The notes under the pieces: model-generated | The model's input: only the letters and a program-made list of their open reading frames with translations | Databases searched by the model: none | What the model was told of the DNA's origin: nothing | From: JAYSYM01 sp964543475 | Lineage (GTDB): Bacteria; Bdellovibrionota; Bdellovibrionia; Bdellovibrionales; JAMPXM01 | Assembly (NCBI GenBank): GCA_964543475.1 | Contig: CAZIYJ010000017.1 | Coordinates: 1 to 37,640 of the forward strand | Direction: 5' to 3' | Length of the DNA stretch: 37,640 nt | Shown here: piece by piece, positions 24,455-32,503 of the stretch | Layout of the letters: each line of letters begins with the position of its first letter | Position numbering within the stretch: position 1 is the stretch's first letter | Translations under genes and position numbers: made by a program

Positions 24455-24794
24455 TCCCCCTCTCCACTATATACAGACTATCCGACTGTTTAAGACTTTA
24501 AAATAAGCGACGATTTACCCCAGTTTTTGGTTAAAACGGCCACAGGAACGACTGCCTTCGCGCATTTTTCGGCTACGTTTATGAAGTTAGCCACCCACAC
24601 TGTTGCGAGATCAAAAGTATTTTAGTTTCGGGCACGATTTTGCTGGCCCAATGCTTGCTCTAGGATCTCCCCGTAGCACGTCTGTTGAAGCTGAACGTAT
24701 GTTGAAAAGAGTCGATGGAGTCTTGGCGAAATGCACTCCCCCTTAGTTTCGCCAAGGCTCCAGAGACGAATCACTACTATCTAGGATCGTTCGA
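24455..24794. other. 340-base gene-free stretch between divergent genes
   Basis: No convincing coding frame or known RNA is visible. The left part must hold the SOUL promoter and the right part the promoter and leader of the gene at 24795. The only clear structure is the inverted repeat at 24717-24761. Confidence 0.6.
24717..24761 (+). repeat. 15-bp inverted repeat, possible leader hairpin
   Basis: GGAGTCTTGGCGAAA and TTTCGCCAAGGCTCC pair over 15 bases with one mismatch around a 15-base, C-rich loop. It ends 33 bases before the next start codon and is not followed by a T run, so it looks more like an mRNA leader structure or protein-binding palindrome than a terminator. Confidence 0.75.
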
Positions 24795-25664
24795 ATGAAG
24801 ATCACAAACAGAGTTTTTCTAATTATAGCGATCGCTACTTTTTCTGCCGGCAGAGCCGACAATCTATTAAATGAAGACCTTATTGAGCAGCAACAGTTCC
24901 TTCGAGAATCCCGTACGATCGAAGAACTTCTTGATTTAGAAAAGCAAGAATTAGCAAAGTTGACCAAAGCAGAATCCGATTCACCTCGCGAGGCAATCAC
25001 TCTATCGCAAGCACAGAATCTTCTCGACAGCATTAGCCCACACCCTGTTGTCGGAAACGCTGCCTACAATTCGTATAATCGCAAAGGAACCGAAATTGGC
25101 TATTGTTTTGGTCGCGCTACGTATGTGCATCTTGCACTCTTAAAAATGGGAGTGAAGAAAGATGCGATTAAGAAGATTTGGACTGTCGGTTTAACCGGTG
25201 GCCAAGTTAATTGGATCTATCACGTCGCAACTGCAGTTCGTACGACCGACGGAAACTGGACGGTCATTGATAATTTTGTTGGTCGCCTCATCTCCACTCA
25301 AGACTGGGCTACGCAGATGCGAACAATGACGATCGACGGAAAAAAAGCGACCTTCATTACTGATGCAAAAAAGTTTGCCCCGAAACTTGGTACTTACTCT
25401 CGGGTGCAATTGGGTCTCGACCTCAATCGCGAAACTGACTTTTACAAAAACTACTTCGGTGATCTCTTTAAGTGGCTAAGCAGTGCTGAGTCTCATAAAT
25501 ATTTTACTTCATACGGAATAGTGAAAGCTAATGGCGAGCCATTGAAACTTCCAGCAAGAATTCGACTACAAACTGAAAAACAGGCTCCGCCGAAATCTTT
25601 AATTAAAAGAGCCGCAGACGCCATTTGCCGTCCGATTACTTTTTCGAATATCTTCCAACGCTAA
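24795..25664 (+). CDS. Secreted papain-like Cys-His-Asp protein (glutamine-deamidase/protease-like)
   Basis: A 289-residue secreted protein with a signal peptide (about residues 1-21) and a Glu/Leu-rich helical segment (about 25-60). The catalytic-looking core has Cys104 in EIGYCFGRA, His143 in WIYHVATAV and Asp159 in WTVIDNF. The order and spacing (39 and 16 residues) resemble papain-fold transglutaminase-like enzymes and bacterial protein-glutaminase, which deamidates Gln side chains. This is inference from motif layout; a cysteine protease is equally possible. The ATG has AGGA 8 bases upstream. A strong hairpin lies in its leader. Confidence 0.72.
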   Translation: MKITNRVFLIIAIATFSAGRADNLLNEDLIEQQQFLRESRTIEELLDLEKQELAKLTKAESDSPREAITLSQAQNLLDSISPHPVVGNAAYNSYNRKGTEIGYCFGRATYVHLALLKMGVKKDAIKKIWTVGLTGGQVNWIYHVATAVRTTDGNWTVIDNFVGRLISTQDWATQMRTMTIDGKKATFITDAKKFAPKLGTYSRVQLGLDLNRETDFYKNYFGDLFKWLSSAESHKYFTSYGIVKANGEPLKLPARIRLQTEKQAPPKSLIKRAADAICRPITFSNIFQR

Positions 25665-25665
25665 T

Positions 25666-26598
25666 CTAAGATTTTTCGGTCACCGGGAATAATTGAATAT
25701 TGAGTTGGTAAACTCTCTCGCCCTTTGAGCTTAGACGCTTAACTCCAACATCCTTGTTAATTCGTTTGCGGAGCTGGCGAAGTTCGAATTTTACGTGTTC
25801 GAATTCTTCGGACGACATCGCTAGCGTGACCGATCCAAACTCGCGATCTTTTGGGGAATCACGGAAAAGAGATTCGATGCCTAGGTAAATTAGCTCAGCT
25901 TGAAGTTTGCGAATGAGGTTTACAGGAATTTCTTGTCCTGCTTCTCCGCCGGCTCCAGCGCCTTTTTCGATCGCTCCTGTTTCAGGATTTAACTTAAGTT
26001 TACCGGACTCAACAAGCTTCGAAAGTGACTGACGAATTTCTTCGACGCTCGCTTTCGCTCGGAATAGCTTGTGGAGGTCCGCGGGATTAAAGTTAACACC
26101 TTGTTGATCCGCCATTGCATAGAGTACCCAGCCGATCCAGCTTGGAACTTTCTCCCAAGACGCTTGATCGATCAGTCCATCGTGCAAATCGCGTCTCGCG
26201 CGAAGCTCAGAGAGTTCACGCAAAAACTGATTTCGTTCCATTGGGTCTACGGCTTGTCCATAACGAACAAGGGCGACGAATTCACCGGCTTCAGCTTTGT
26301 TAAGCCTGAGCGCTCGAGCAAAACGAATCATCATGTCTTCTGACAAGTTTCGTTTTCCCTCGATGATAAGTTTTAAGTAATTCGGCGACTTGATATCTGC
26401 AGCCGCAGAAAAATTTGAATATGAATACGGTCTAAGAGTCGCACCTTCAATTGCTCGGCGATAATCGTAGACATCTTTTAAGTACTGTCGAAAATCAGTG
26501 TAAGTCGCGAGAATTGGTGTTTTTAGAGTTGAACGAGAGTCTAACGTTGCGAACGCCATCTGTCCGGCAGTGGTTGCGCCTTGGATGTTGTCTGGCAT
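25666..26598 (-). CDS. TIGR02147/DUF4423-family regulator-like protein
   Basis: A 310-residue protein of the TIGR02147 type, a family expanded in Bdellovibrio and Fibrobacter. Residues about 30-115 carry the family opening YTDFRQYLKDVYDYRR, a helix-turn-helix (YSNFSAAADIKSPNYLKLII) and GKRNLSEDMMIRFARAL. The C-terminal half (about 130-310) contains the family domain with MSSEEFEHVKFELRQLRKRI. An added Gly/Ala-rich loop lies at about 220-232. The target genes are unknown. GGAG lies 6 bases before the ATG. It follows the metallopeptidase gene by 113 bases on the same strand. Confidence 0.85.
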   Translation of the reverse strand: MPDNIQGATTAGQMAFATLDSRSTLKTPILATYTDFRQYLKDVYDYRRAIEGATLRPYSYSNFSAAADIKSPNYLKLIIEGKRNLSEDMMIRFARALRLNKAEAGEFVALVRYGQAVDPMERNQFLRELSELRARRDLHDGLIDQASWEKVPSWIGWVLYAMADQQGVNFNPADLHKLFRAKASVEEIRQSLSKLVESGKLKLNPETGAIEKGAGAGGEAGQEIPVNLIRKLQAELIYLGIESLFRDSPKDREFGSVTLAMSSEEFEHVKFELRQLRKRINKDVGVKRLSSKGERVYQLNIQLFPVTEKS

Positions 26599-26711
26599 TT
26601 TTTCTCCGAGATGAAAGTCTATGTTGCGACTTTGATCGTCCCAGCTAGTTTTGAAGTTGGCAAATTATTTTGATGAGTTAGCTCTTGTAAACAGTTCGGC
26701 AGGTCTTAAGT

Positions 26712-27581
26712 CTAGAGCTCGTGTAGCTCTGAACTTCCGCCCAAGAAATCCGCTTCGTACTGATGACTCTTCAACCAACGCTGTGGCTTTTTGTAATTCG
26801 GATAATGCTTTTCTACGAGCGCCCAAAATTTTGGCGAGTGATCGTAATGTTTTAAATGCGCAAGTTCGTGCGCAACTACGTAATCAATGACTTCGACTGG
26901 AGCAAATGACAAACGCCAATTCAAACTCAACTGACCTTTTGAGTTGCAACTGCCCCAACGAGTTTTTTGCGATCGATAAACTACTGATGAAGGCTTGAGC
27001 TTCATCTTCTCAGAAATTTCAGTGACTCGCTCTTCGAGAACTTCGCGCCCAACTTTCTCGTAGAAACGCTGAAACAAAGTGCTCATTTCTGGATGTTCAT
27101 CTTCGGGCTTAAATTTCGCCCAAAGATCTGGCGGAATTTCGCAAATGAATTCTTTTTCAGTCTGTTTGAAGTGAAGACGAGAGGCGTCCCCTTTTGCATA
27201 ACGCAAAACATGAGGCTTACCTAAAAAGAGAAACTTTTCCCCGTCTTTGAAAGTCTTTTTCGGAAACTTTTCACGAAGCTTTTCAAATTTGGTCGTTTGC
27301 TTCTCGATCCACTTCATATTCTTGAGCAAAAATTTATTGATCTCTGCGTCTGCTGTCTTAACCGAAGCACTCACTCGAACTCTGCCACTCGGCTGAAGTG
27401 TAAGAGACAATCGGCCGCCGCGGCCCTTGCGAAGCACTTCGACATCGTAAGTTCCAACTCGAACTGACTCGGCACCAGCGGCATCGCTTTTTTCAACCTT
27501 CTGTTTCTTCTCGGTAGTGGCCTTCGCACTTTCACCGAACAAAACCTTCGAAATGTCTTTAAACAGTTTAATCTTCGACAT
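26712..27581 (-). CDS. YgjP-like (DUF45) metallopeptidase
   Basis: A 289-residue protein. The C-terminal DUF45 domain has RWGSCNSKGQLSLNWRL, VDYVVAHELAHL in near form (VIDYVVAHELAHLKHYDHSP) and a terminal FWALVEKHYPNYK. The HELAH zinc motif plus the third His in HYDHSP complete a SprT/WSS1-like metal site. Residues 1-45 are a Lys-rich extension absent from typical 240-residue members. No signal peptide is visible. YgjP relatives are little studied intracellular proteases. Confidence 0.9.
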   Translation of the reverse strand: MSKIKLFKDISKVLFGESAKATTEKKQKVEKSDAAGAESVRVGTYDVEVLRKGRGGRLSLTLQPSGRVRVSASVKTADAEINKFLLKNMKWIEKQTTKFEKLREKFPKKTFKDGEKFLFLGKPHVLRYAKGDASRLHFKQTEKEFICEIPPDLWAKFKPEDEHPEMSTLFQRFYEKVGREVLEERVTEISEKMKLKPSSVVYRSQKTRWGSCNSKGQLSLNWRLSFAPVEVIDYVVAHELAHLKHYDHSPKFWALVEKHYPNYKKPQRWLKSHQYEADFLGGSSELHEL

Positions 27582-27594
27582 TCACTTAGTGAAG

Positions 27595-27653
27595 CAGGCA
27601 ACCAGTCACGCAGTCAATCTGTCTGGCCGATTGACTGCGTGACCGATTGCCTG
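27595..27653. repeat. 25-bp inverted repeat in a divergent promoter gap
   Basis: The left arm runs from 27595 to 27619 (begins CAGGCAACCAGTCACGCAG) and the right arm from 27629 to 27653. They pair with two mismatches around a 9-base centre, TGTCTGGCC. It fills most of the 86-base gap between the divergent metallopeptidase and SrkA genes, so both promoters must overlap it. Confidence 0.85.
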
Positions 27654-27667
27654 TTTAGTTGTCCAGC

Positions 27668-28639
27668 ATGTCTTCAGATTTCGATCGTCTACAGCCAGAC
27701 CTAATTCTCTCAGCGATTGAAAGAGCGGGATATTTTCCAACCGGAGAGTATTCGCAATTAAATTCGTATGAAAATCGAGTCTTCGACATTCGACTAGAGT
27801 CGCACCCGAGAGCTTTTCAGCCACTTGATCGTGTCATTGCAAAATTCTATCGACCGAATCGTTGGTCGAAGGCGCAGATCCAAGATGAGCATGATTTTCT
27901 TAATGATCTTCTTACAGAGGGAATTCCCGCAGTCGCGGCCTTGCCACTTAAGCCCGGCGGAACTTGTTTTGAAATTGATGGCTACATCATGGCTCTTTTC
28001 CCTCGCGTTGTCGGAAGAAATCCGCAAGAATTTTTGCCTGGCCAACTCAAGCAAGTCGGTCGAACACTTGCGCACATTCACAATGTTGGCGCACGCAAAG
28101 TTGCGAAGTTTCGACCAACACTCGGCCCGCAAGCGTATGGTTGGGATGCTTTTCACAGATTAGAACGTGCCGTTTATCGTGATCTTTGGCCTCGCTACGA
28201 AGAAGTGGCGACCACACTCCTCAACTATCTTGAAGACGAGCTTGATCCCTCGATGAACATGAGAATTCACGGAGATTGTCATAAAGGAAATCTTCTTCAT
28301 TCTTCGCAAGGTGAATTTTTCTTTGTCGACTTTGATGATTTTTGTAATGGCCCAGCCATCCAAGATTTTTGGATGCTGCTAAGTTCAGGGGCTGATGAAG
28401 ATGAGTCACAACATGAGCAAGATGAGATATATCAGGGCTACGAGGAGCTTCGCGAAGCTCCGGATCAATGGCATTTACTCGAGCCCTTACGGGGTCTAAG
28501 AATCATCCATTATGCCGGCTGGATCGCTCATCGCTGGAATGATCCGTTTTTCAAACGAATCTTCCCTAACTTCGAGACTTACAACTACTGGCTCGAAGAG
28601 CTCCAAACCCTTGAAAAGATTGTAAATCGCCTCGAGTAG
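27668..28639 (+). CDS. srkA: Stress response kinase A (YihE/SrkA)
   Basis: A 323-residue protein kinase of the APH fold. Visible are the family opening YSQLNSYENRVFDI, the Lys-bearing strand RVIAKFYRP, the catalytic loop RIHGDCHKGNLL and the metal-binding FFVDFDDFCNGPAIQDFWML. SrkA phosphorylates proteins on Ser/Thr and protects against stress-induced death in E. coli. I chose the ATG at 27668; a TTG three codons upstream is open. It is preceded by the 25-bp inverted repeat. Confidence 0.93.
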   Translation: MSSDFDRLQPDLILSAIERAGYFPTGEYSQLNSYENRVFDIRLESHPRAFQPLDRVIAKFYRPNRWSKAQIQDEHDFLNDLLTEGIPAVAALPLKPGGTCFEIDGYIMALFPRVVGRNPQEFLPGQLKQVGRTLAHIHNVGARKVAKFRPTLGPQAYGWDAFHRLERAVYRDLWPRYEEVATTLLNYLEDELDPSMNMRIHGDCHKGNLLHSSQGEFFFVDFDDFCNGPAIQDFWMLLSSGADEDESQHEQDEIYQGYEELREAPDQWHLLEPLRGLRIIHYAGWIAHRWNDPFFKRIFPNFETYNYWLEELQTLEKIVNRLE

Positions 28640-28712
28640 CGACCTCCTAACGCGAGTCGTAATCTAAAAGCCGCTCCCTTGGCTTCGCTCAAGCATTTCG
28701 TTAGATTGGCGT

Positions 28713-28808
<96 letters not shown>

Positions 28809-28849
28809 TTTTTAACTTTATTGATGCATCAATGAAGTTGGTAAATTCA

Positions 28850-28882
28850 GAATTCTGAATACAGTTACAGTATTCAGAATTC
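28850..28882. repeat. Perfect 13-bp inverted repeat upstream of dnaX
   Basis: GAATTCTGAATAC and GTATTCAGAATTC are exact complements around AGTTACA, and a partial third copy (AGTATTCGGAG) follows at 28888. It lies between the SRP RNA terminator and the dnaX start. It could be an operator or an mRNA hairpin. There is no T run. Confidence 0.8.
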
Positions 28883-28906
28883 AGCACAGTATTCGGAGCT
28901 CTGACT

Positions 28907-30781
28907 TTGTCATACCAGGTAATCGCAAGAAAATGGCGACCAAGATCATTCACCGAAGTTGTCGGACAAGATCATATCTCGACAACTTTGTTGAACGCTC
29001 TCAGACATGATCGCCTGCCTCAAGCGTTGCTGTTCACTGGTCCGCGAGGAACCGGAAAAACTTCGAGTGCACGAATTCTTGCGAAGTCACTTCGCTGTCC
29101 CAATGCAAAAAACTTTGTTCCGTGCGGTGAATGTGCAACATGCGAAGACGTGGGCAACGGGCGAAGTCTCGATGTGATTGAAATCGATGGAGCAAGTAAC
29201 AACGGCGTAGATGCTGTTCGTGAACTTCGCGACACCGTTGGCTACATGCCTTCAAGTGGTAAGTACAAAGTCTATATCATCGATGAAGTTCACATGCTCT
29301 CAACGAGCGCATTCAATGCGCTCCTAAAAACACTTGAAGAGCCACCTTCGCATGTTGTTTTCATCATGGCGACAACCGAAGTACAAAAAATTCCGAATAC
29401 AATTTTGTCTCGCTGCCAACGTTTTGATTTCCGTCGCATCTCGACTCGTCAAATCGCCAAGCATCTTGAGAGCATTGTAAAAAAAGATGGTCACAAGGCA
29501 GAGCAAGAAGCACTTTGGCTGATTGCACGCCAGGCTGACGGTTCTATGCGCGATAGCCAAAGCCTGCTTGATCAAGTGATCACGTACTGCGACGGCGAAG
29601 TTTCACTTAAAAAAGTAATTGATGTTTTGGGTCTCACGGATCGGGCCCTTCTTCTTGAAGCACTTACGTCTCTCACAGCACAAGATGCCCACGCGATGAT
29701 CGATGTCATCGAAAAGGTCTTTCATGCTGGATATGATCCAAAGATTTTCGCGCAAGATTTGCTCGAGGAGATTCGTCACGCACTCATGATTCGCTTGTGC
29801 ACCACAGATGTCACTCGCGTGGTCGATCTACCAGACGCAGAAATTCAAGCTCTCAAAGAAGCTAGCGCCCCGCTCAGTAACGAAGACCTACATATGCTCT
29901 TCGATATGGCCCTTAAAGGTGTCAATGATTTGCTCCGCTCACAAGATGCTCGCTTAGTTCTTGAAATGCTTTTGTTGAGAATGACCCATGCGCCTCGCAT
30001 TCTTGCTCTTTCGCAATTGTTGCAAGGTCAGCTTCCAACTCTCAGTGCATCGGCAGCTCAGCCACAACAAACTCGTGCGACGCCGCCGACGTCGGCGACT
30101 GTAAAGCCTGCGGCATCGGCCAGGCCAGCCGCTGAAGAGCCAGCCGCCAAAGCCGGGAATACGACTCACGCCGAAGTAGAAGACAAACCCAAATATAATT
30201 TCGTTCGCCCAGCAAGCCCCGAGGCTGCTGCACGAATGGCCGCAGCAGCGCAAGCACATGCAGAAGCTGCTGCTTATGCTGAAGCAAATCCAACTCCTCC
30301 AGAACCAATTGCAGCGACCCTTCCGAAAGAAGAATACGAAGCTATTGCCGAAGAAAATAAAACGCTTCGAGACGATCCGTGGTTTCAGTTTGTTACTCGC
30401 GTAAAGAAATCAAATGCGATGCTTGGGGCAATGCTCGAGAATACGTTCTTGATGACACAAACTGATAGCGAGTTAGTTCTCGGCATCCCAAAAAAGGTTT
30501 CGTTCTTATTCGATAAAGTTGCGGACAAAGAGAATTTAAAAAAAGTTGAAACGTTCCTCGAAACTTTCTGGAACAAGAAATATACAGTGACAGCAAAACT
30601 CGCTGATGAAAAATCGGTGAAAGCAGCTGAAGCGGAGACACCCACTCCAAAAGCAGTGATCGAGAAAGCGCAGAAAGCAAAACAGAAGACCGTTGAAAGC
30701 CAAGTTGAGACGAACGCCCTCGTTCGCTCAGTACAAGACGTTTTCAAGGGACAAATTAAATCTATTAAAGAAAAACGTTAA
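28907..30781 (+). CDS. dnaX: DNA polymerase III subunit gamma/tau
   Basis: A 624-residue clamp-loader ATPase. The AAA+ module (residues 1-360) has the opening SYQVIARKWRPRSFTEVVGQDH, Walker A GPRGTGKTSSARI, a four-Cys zinc site (CPNAKNFVPCGECATC), Walker B IIDEVHML and sensor TTEVQKIPNTILSRCQRF. An Ala/Pro/Glu-rich linker follows (about 380-460), then a C-terminal tau domain (about 475-624). It starts at TTG with CGGAG 7 bases upstream, since no ATG fits the conserved N-terminus. An A AAA AAG heptamer in the frameshift-competent phase occurs at 30490-30496. It is followed 13 bases later by ybaB, then recR and mglA. Confidence 0.97.
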   Translation: MSYQVIARKWRPRSFTEVVGQDHISTTLLNALRHDRLPQALLFTGPRGTGKTSSARILAKSLRCPNAKNFVPCGECATCEDVGNGRSLDVIEIDGASNNGVDAVRELRDTVGYMPSSGKYKVYIIDEVHMLSTSAFNALLKTLEEPPSHVVFIMATTEVQKIPNTILSRCQRFDFRRISTRQIAKHLESIVKKDGHKAEQEALWLIARQADGSMRDSQSLLDQVITYCDGEVSLKKVIDVLGLTDRALLLEALTSLTAQDAHAMIDVIEKVFHAGYDPKIFAQDLLEEIRHALMIRLCTTDVTRVVDLPDAEIQALKEASAPLSNEDLHMLFDMALKGVNDLLRSQDARLVLEMLLLRMTHAPRILALSQLLQGQLPTLSASAAQPQQTRATPPTSATVKPAASARPAAEEPAAKAGNTTHAEVEDKPKYNFVRPASPEAAARMAAAAQAHAEAAAYAEANPTPPEPIAATLPKEEYEAIAEENKTLRDDPWFQFVTRVKKSNAMLGAMLENTFLMTQTDSELVLGIPKKVSFLFDKVADKENLKKVETFLETFWNKKYTVTAKLADEKSVKAAEAETPTPKAVIEKAQKAKQKTVESQVETNALVRSVQDVFKGQIKSIKEKR

Positions 30782-30793
30782 AGGAGTTTAGAT

Positions 30794-31153
30794 ATGAAAG
30801 GCCGAAAAATGTCAGGTGGAGGTATGCCAGGTGGCGGTGGTGCTGGTGGAATGCAAAACCTAATGAAGCAAGCCAATCAACTTCAGATGAAGATGAAAAA
30901 GGTTCAAGAAGAGCTCGCTGAACGTGAATACGAAGCTAGCTCAGGCGGAAACGCTGTTGTCGTTCGAGTGAAAGGTGAAAACCAGATCCTTTCCTTGAAA
31001 ATCAGCGAAGATGTGATGAAATCTGGAGACGTAGAAATGCTTCAGGACTTGGTGATGACAGCGACTAACGAAGCAATTCGTAAGGCGAAAGAAACTCAAG
31101 CAGCCGAAATGGAAAAAATCACCGGCGGCTTCAACATCCCGGGTATGTTCTAG
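30794..31153 (+). CDS. ybaB: YbaB/EbfC nucleoid-associated protein
   Basis: A 119-residue protein of the YbaB family, which binds DNA as a dimer. Residues 1-22 are a Gly/Met-rich tail, followed by NLMKQANQLQMKMKKVQEEL, the beta part VVVRVKGENQILSLKI and a helical end with ATNEAIRKAKETQ. It has a strong SD (AAAGGAG) and lies 13 bases after dnaX, in the conserved dnaX-ybaB-recR order. Confidence 0.94.
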   Translation: MKGRKMSGGGMPGGGGAGGMQNLMKQANQLQMKMKKVQEELAEREYEASSGGNAVVVRVKGENQILSLKISEDVMKSGDVEMLQDLVMTATNEAIRKAKETQAAEMEKITGGFNIPGMF

Positions 31154-31200
31154 GGTAGCTGCTACCAGAGTGTAGCAATGGTGCGTTAGTCGGAGGACTT

Positions 31201-31815
31201 TTGTTAAAGATTAATTCTCTCGAAAAATTGGTTCATGAGCTCAATCGATTGCCAGGCATTGGTCCGAAAACGGCTCAGCGCCTTGCGTACTACATTTTGA
31301 GAACTCCCGAGCTATCGAACAAGATGCAAGATGCGCTTAAGCTTGTTCAAGAGAACGTTCATCTTTGCCAGCAGTGCTTTTCGTACACAGATGAAGGCGA
31401 TCTTTGCTACTACTGCAAAGATGCCCATCGCCGTGATGACACTTTGTGTGTCGTTGAAGAGCCGTCAGGAATTGCCCGGATCGAATCTTCGGGTGCATTT
31501 AGAGGCAAGTATCATGTTCTTCACGGAGCAATTTCTCCGCTCGATAACGTCGGACCGAATGACCTTAAAATCCGAGAGCTCATTACGCGGGTTGAAGCTG
31601 GCAAAGTCGGCACCGCACCTGAAATCAAAGAAGTTATCTTGGCTCTCGATCCAGATCTCGAGGGCGACACAACTGTTCTTTACCTTGCGAAACTTTTGAC
31701 TGAGCGAAATGTTCGCGTCAGTCGCATCGCAAGTGGTGTTCCGCTCGGGTCAGACATCGATTACGTCGATGACCGCACATTAGGGCTTGCACTCCAAAAT
31801 CGACTACAGCTTTAA
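31201..31815 (+). CDS. recR: Recombination protein RecR
   Basis: A 204-residue protein of normal family length for the RecFOR repair pathway. It has a helix-hairpin-helix (LNRLPGIGPKTAQRLAYYIL), a four-Cys zinc finger (CQQCFSYTDEGDLCYYC) and a Toprim domain (DTLCVVEEPSGIARIESSGAF, with ALDPDLEGDTT). The start is TTG after CGGAGGAC. Confidence 0.96.
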   Translation: MLKINSLEKLVHELNRLPGIGPKTAQRLAYYILRTPELSNKMQDALKLVQENVHLCQQCFSYTDEGDLCYYCKDAHRRDDTLCVVEEPSGIARIESSGAFRGKYHVLHGAISPLDNVGPNDLKIRELITRVEAGKVGTAPEIKEVILALDPDLEGDTTVLYLAKLLTERNVRVSRIASGVPLGSDIDYVDDRTLGLALQNRLQL

Positions 31816-31821
31816 TAGGCT

Positions 31822-32412
31822 GTGGCACTAACCAATCAAATCGCCAAAGAGATTCACTGCAAGATCGTTTACTACGGGCCGTCGCTCGGTGGTAAAACGA
31901 CCAACGTTCAGTGGATTTACGAAAAAACTTCGGGCCAAAGCAAATCAGAAATGATGGCCTTCAATTCAAATCCTGAACGCACACTGTTTTTTGATTTCTT
32001 GCCGATGAACGGTGGCGAAATTCACGGCCAAAAAATTCGTTTTCATCTTTACTCGGTTCCTGGGCAAGTGGTCTACGAAGCCACTCGACGACTCGTCATG
32101 CGGAATGTGGATGCAATCATATTTGTCGCTGATTCGCAGCTTGAGCGGATGGATGAGAATATTGAGAACATGAAAAATTTGGAACGTGATCTTGATTATC
32201 AAGGGCAAAATATTCGCCAGGTTCCGCTTGTAATCCAATATAACAAACGTGACCTCCCCAATATCGCATCTGTTGCTGAGATGCGCGCAGCTTTGAATAG
32301 GTACAATGCCCCAGACTTTGAAGCGGTTGCCTCAATTGGCCGCGGAGTACTTGAGCCTTTGAAAACTGCCACTAAATCGATTATTACCACACTCAAAGGC
32401 GGCGAACTCTAA
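31822..32412 (+). CDS. mglA: MglA-type small GTPase for cell polarity and gliding
   Basis: A 196-residue Ras-like GTPase of the bacterial MglA family. The P-loop is GPSLGGKTTN. Switch 1 is followed by PERTLFFDFLPM. Switch 2 is YSVPGQVVYEATRRLVMR. G4 is QYNKRDLP and G5-like ASIGRGV. MglA sets the leading pole in Myxococcus and Bdellovibrio (family knowledge). No MglB GAP gene is adjacent. It starts with GTG 6 bases after the recR stop, so it is in the dnaX operon, a link between replication/repair genes and polarity. A long hairpin follows. Confidence 0.93.
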   Translation: MALTNQIAKEIHCKIVYYGPSLGGKTTNVQWIYEKTSGQSKSEMMAFNSNPERTLFFDFLPMNGGEIHGQKIRFHLYSVPGQVVYEATRRLVMRNVDAIIFVADSQLERMDENIENMKNLERDLDYQGQNIRQVPLVIQYNKRDLPNIASVAEMRAALNRYNAPDFEAVASIGRGVLEPLKTATKSIITTLKGGEL

Positions 32413-32487
32413 AAGGCGTCATTCTCCCAAAATCCCCGTAATCTAGGGTTTTCTGGATTTGGGGATTTTGGGTGTACGACGCCTTTT
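32411..32487 (+). terminator. Long two-part hairpin after mglA and before the aminotransferase
   Basis: The outer arms AAAAGGCGTC/GACGCCTTTT (10 bp) and inner arms CCCAAAATCCCC/GGGGATTTTGGG (12 bp) are both perfect, separated by matching 5-base internal loops. The 23-base centre may pair further (AATC/GATT). The outer arm ends in four T. It begins inside the mglA stop codon and ends 16 bases before the next start codon. It is a likely terminator, or an attenuator for the aminotransferase. Confidence 0.8.
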
Positions 32488-32503
32488 CTGCCGGAGGGAA
32501 ATA

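Noticed and set aside
28820..28831. TTGATGCATCAA palindrome after the SRP RNA
   Set aside because: A 12-bp palindrome without context; the longer repeat at 28850 is the stronger signal.
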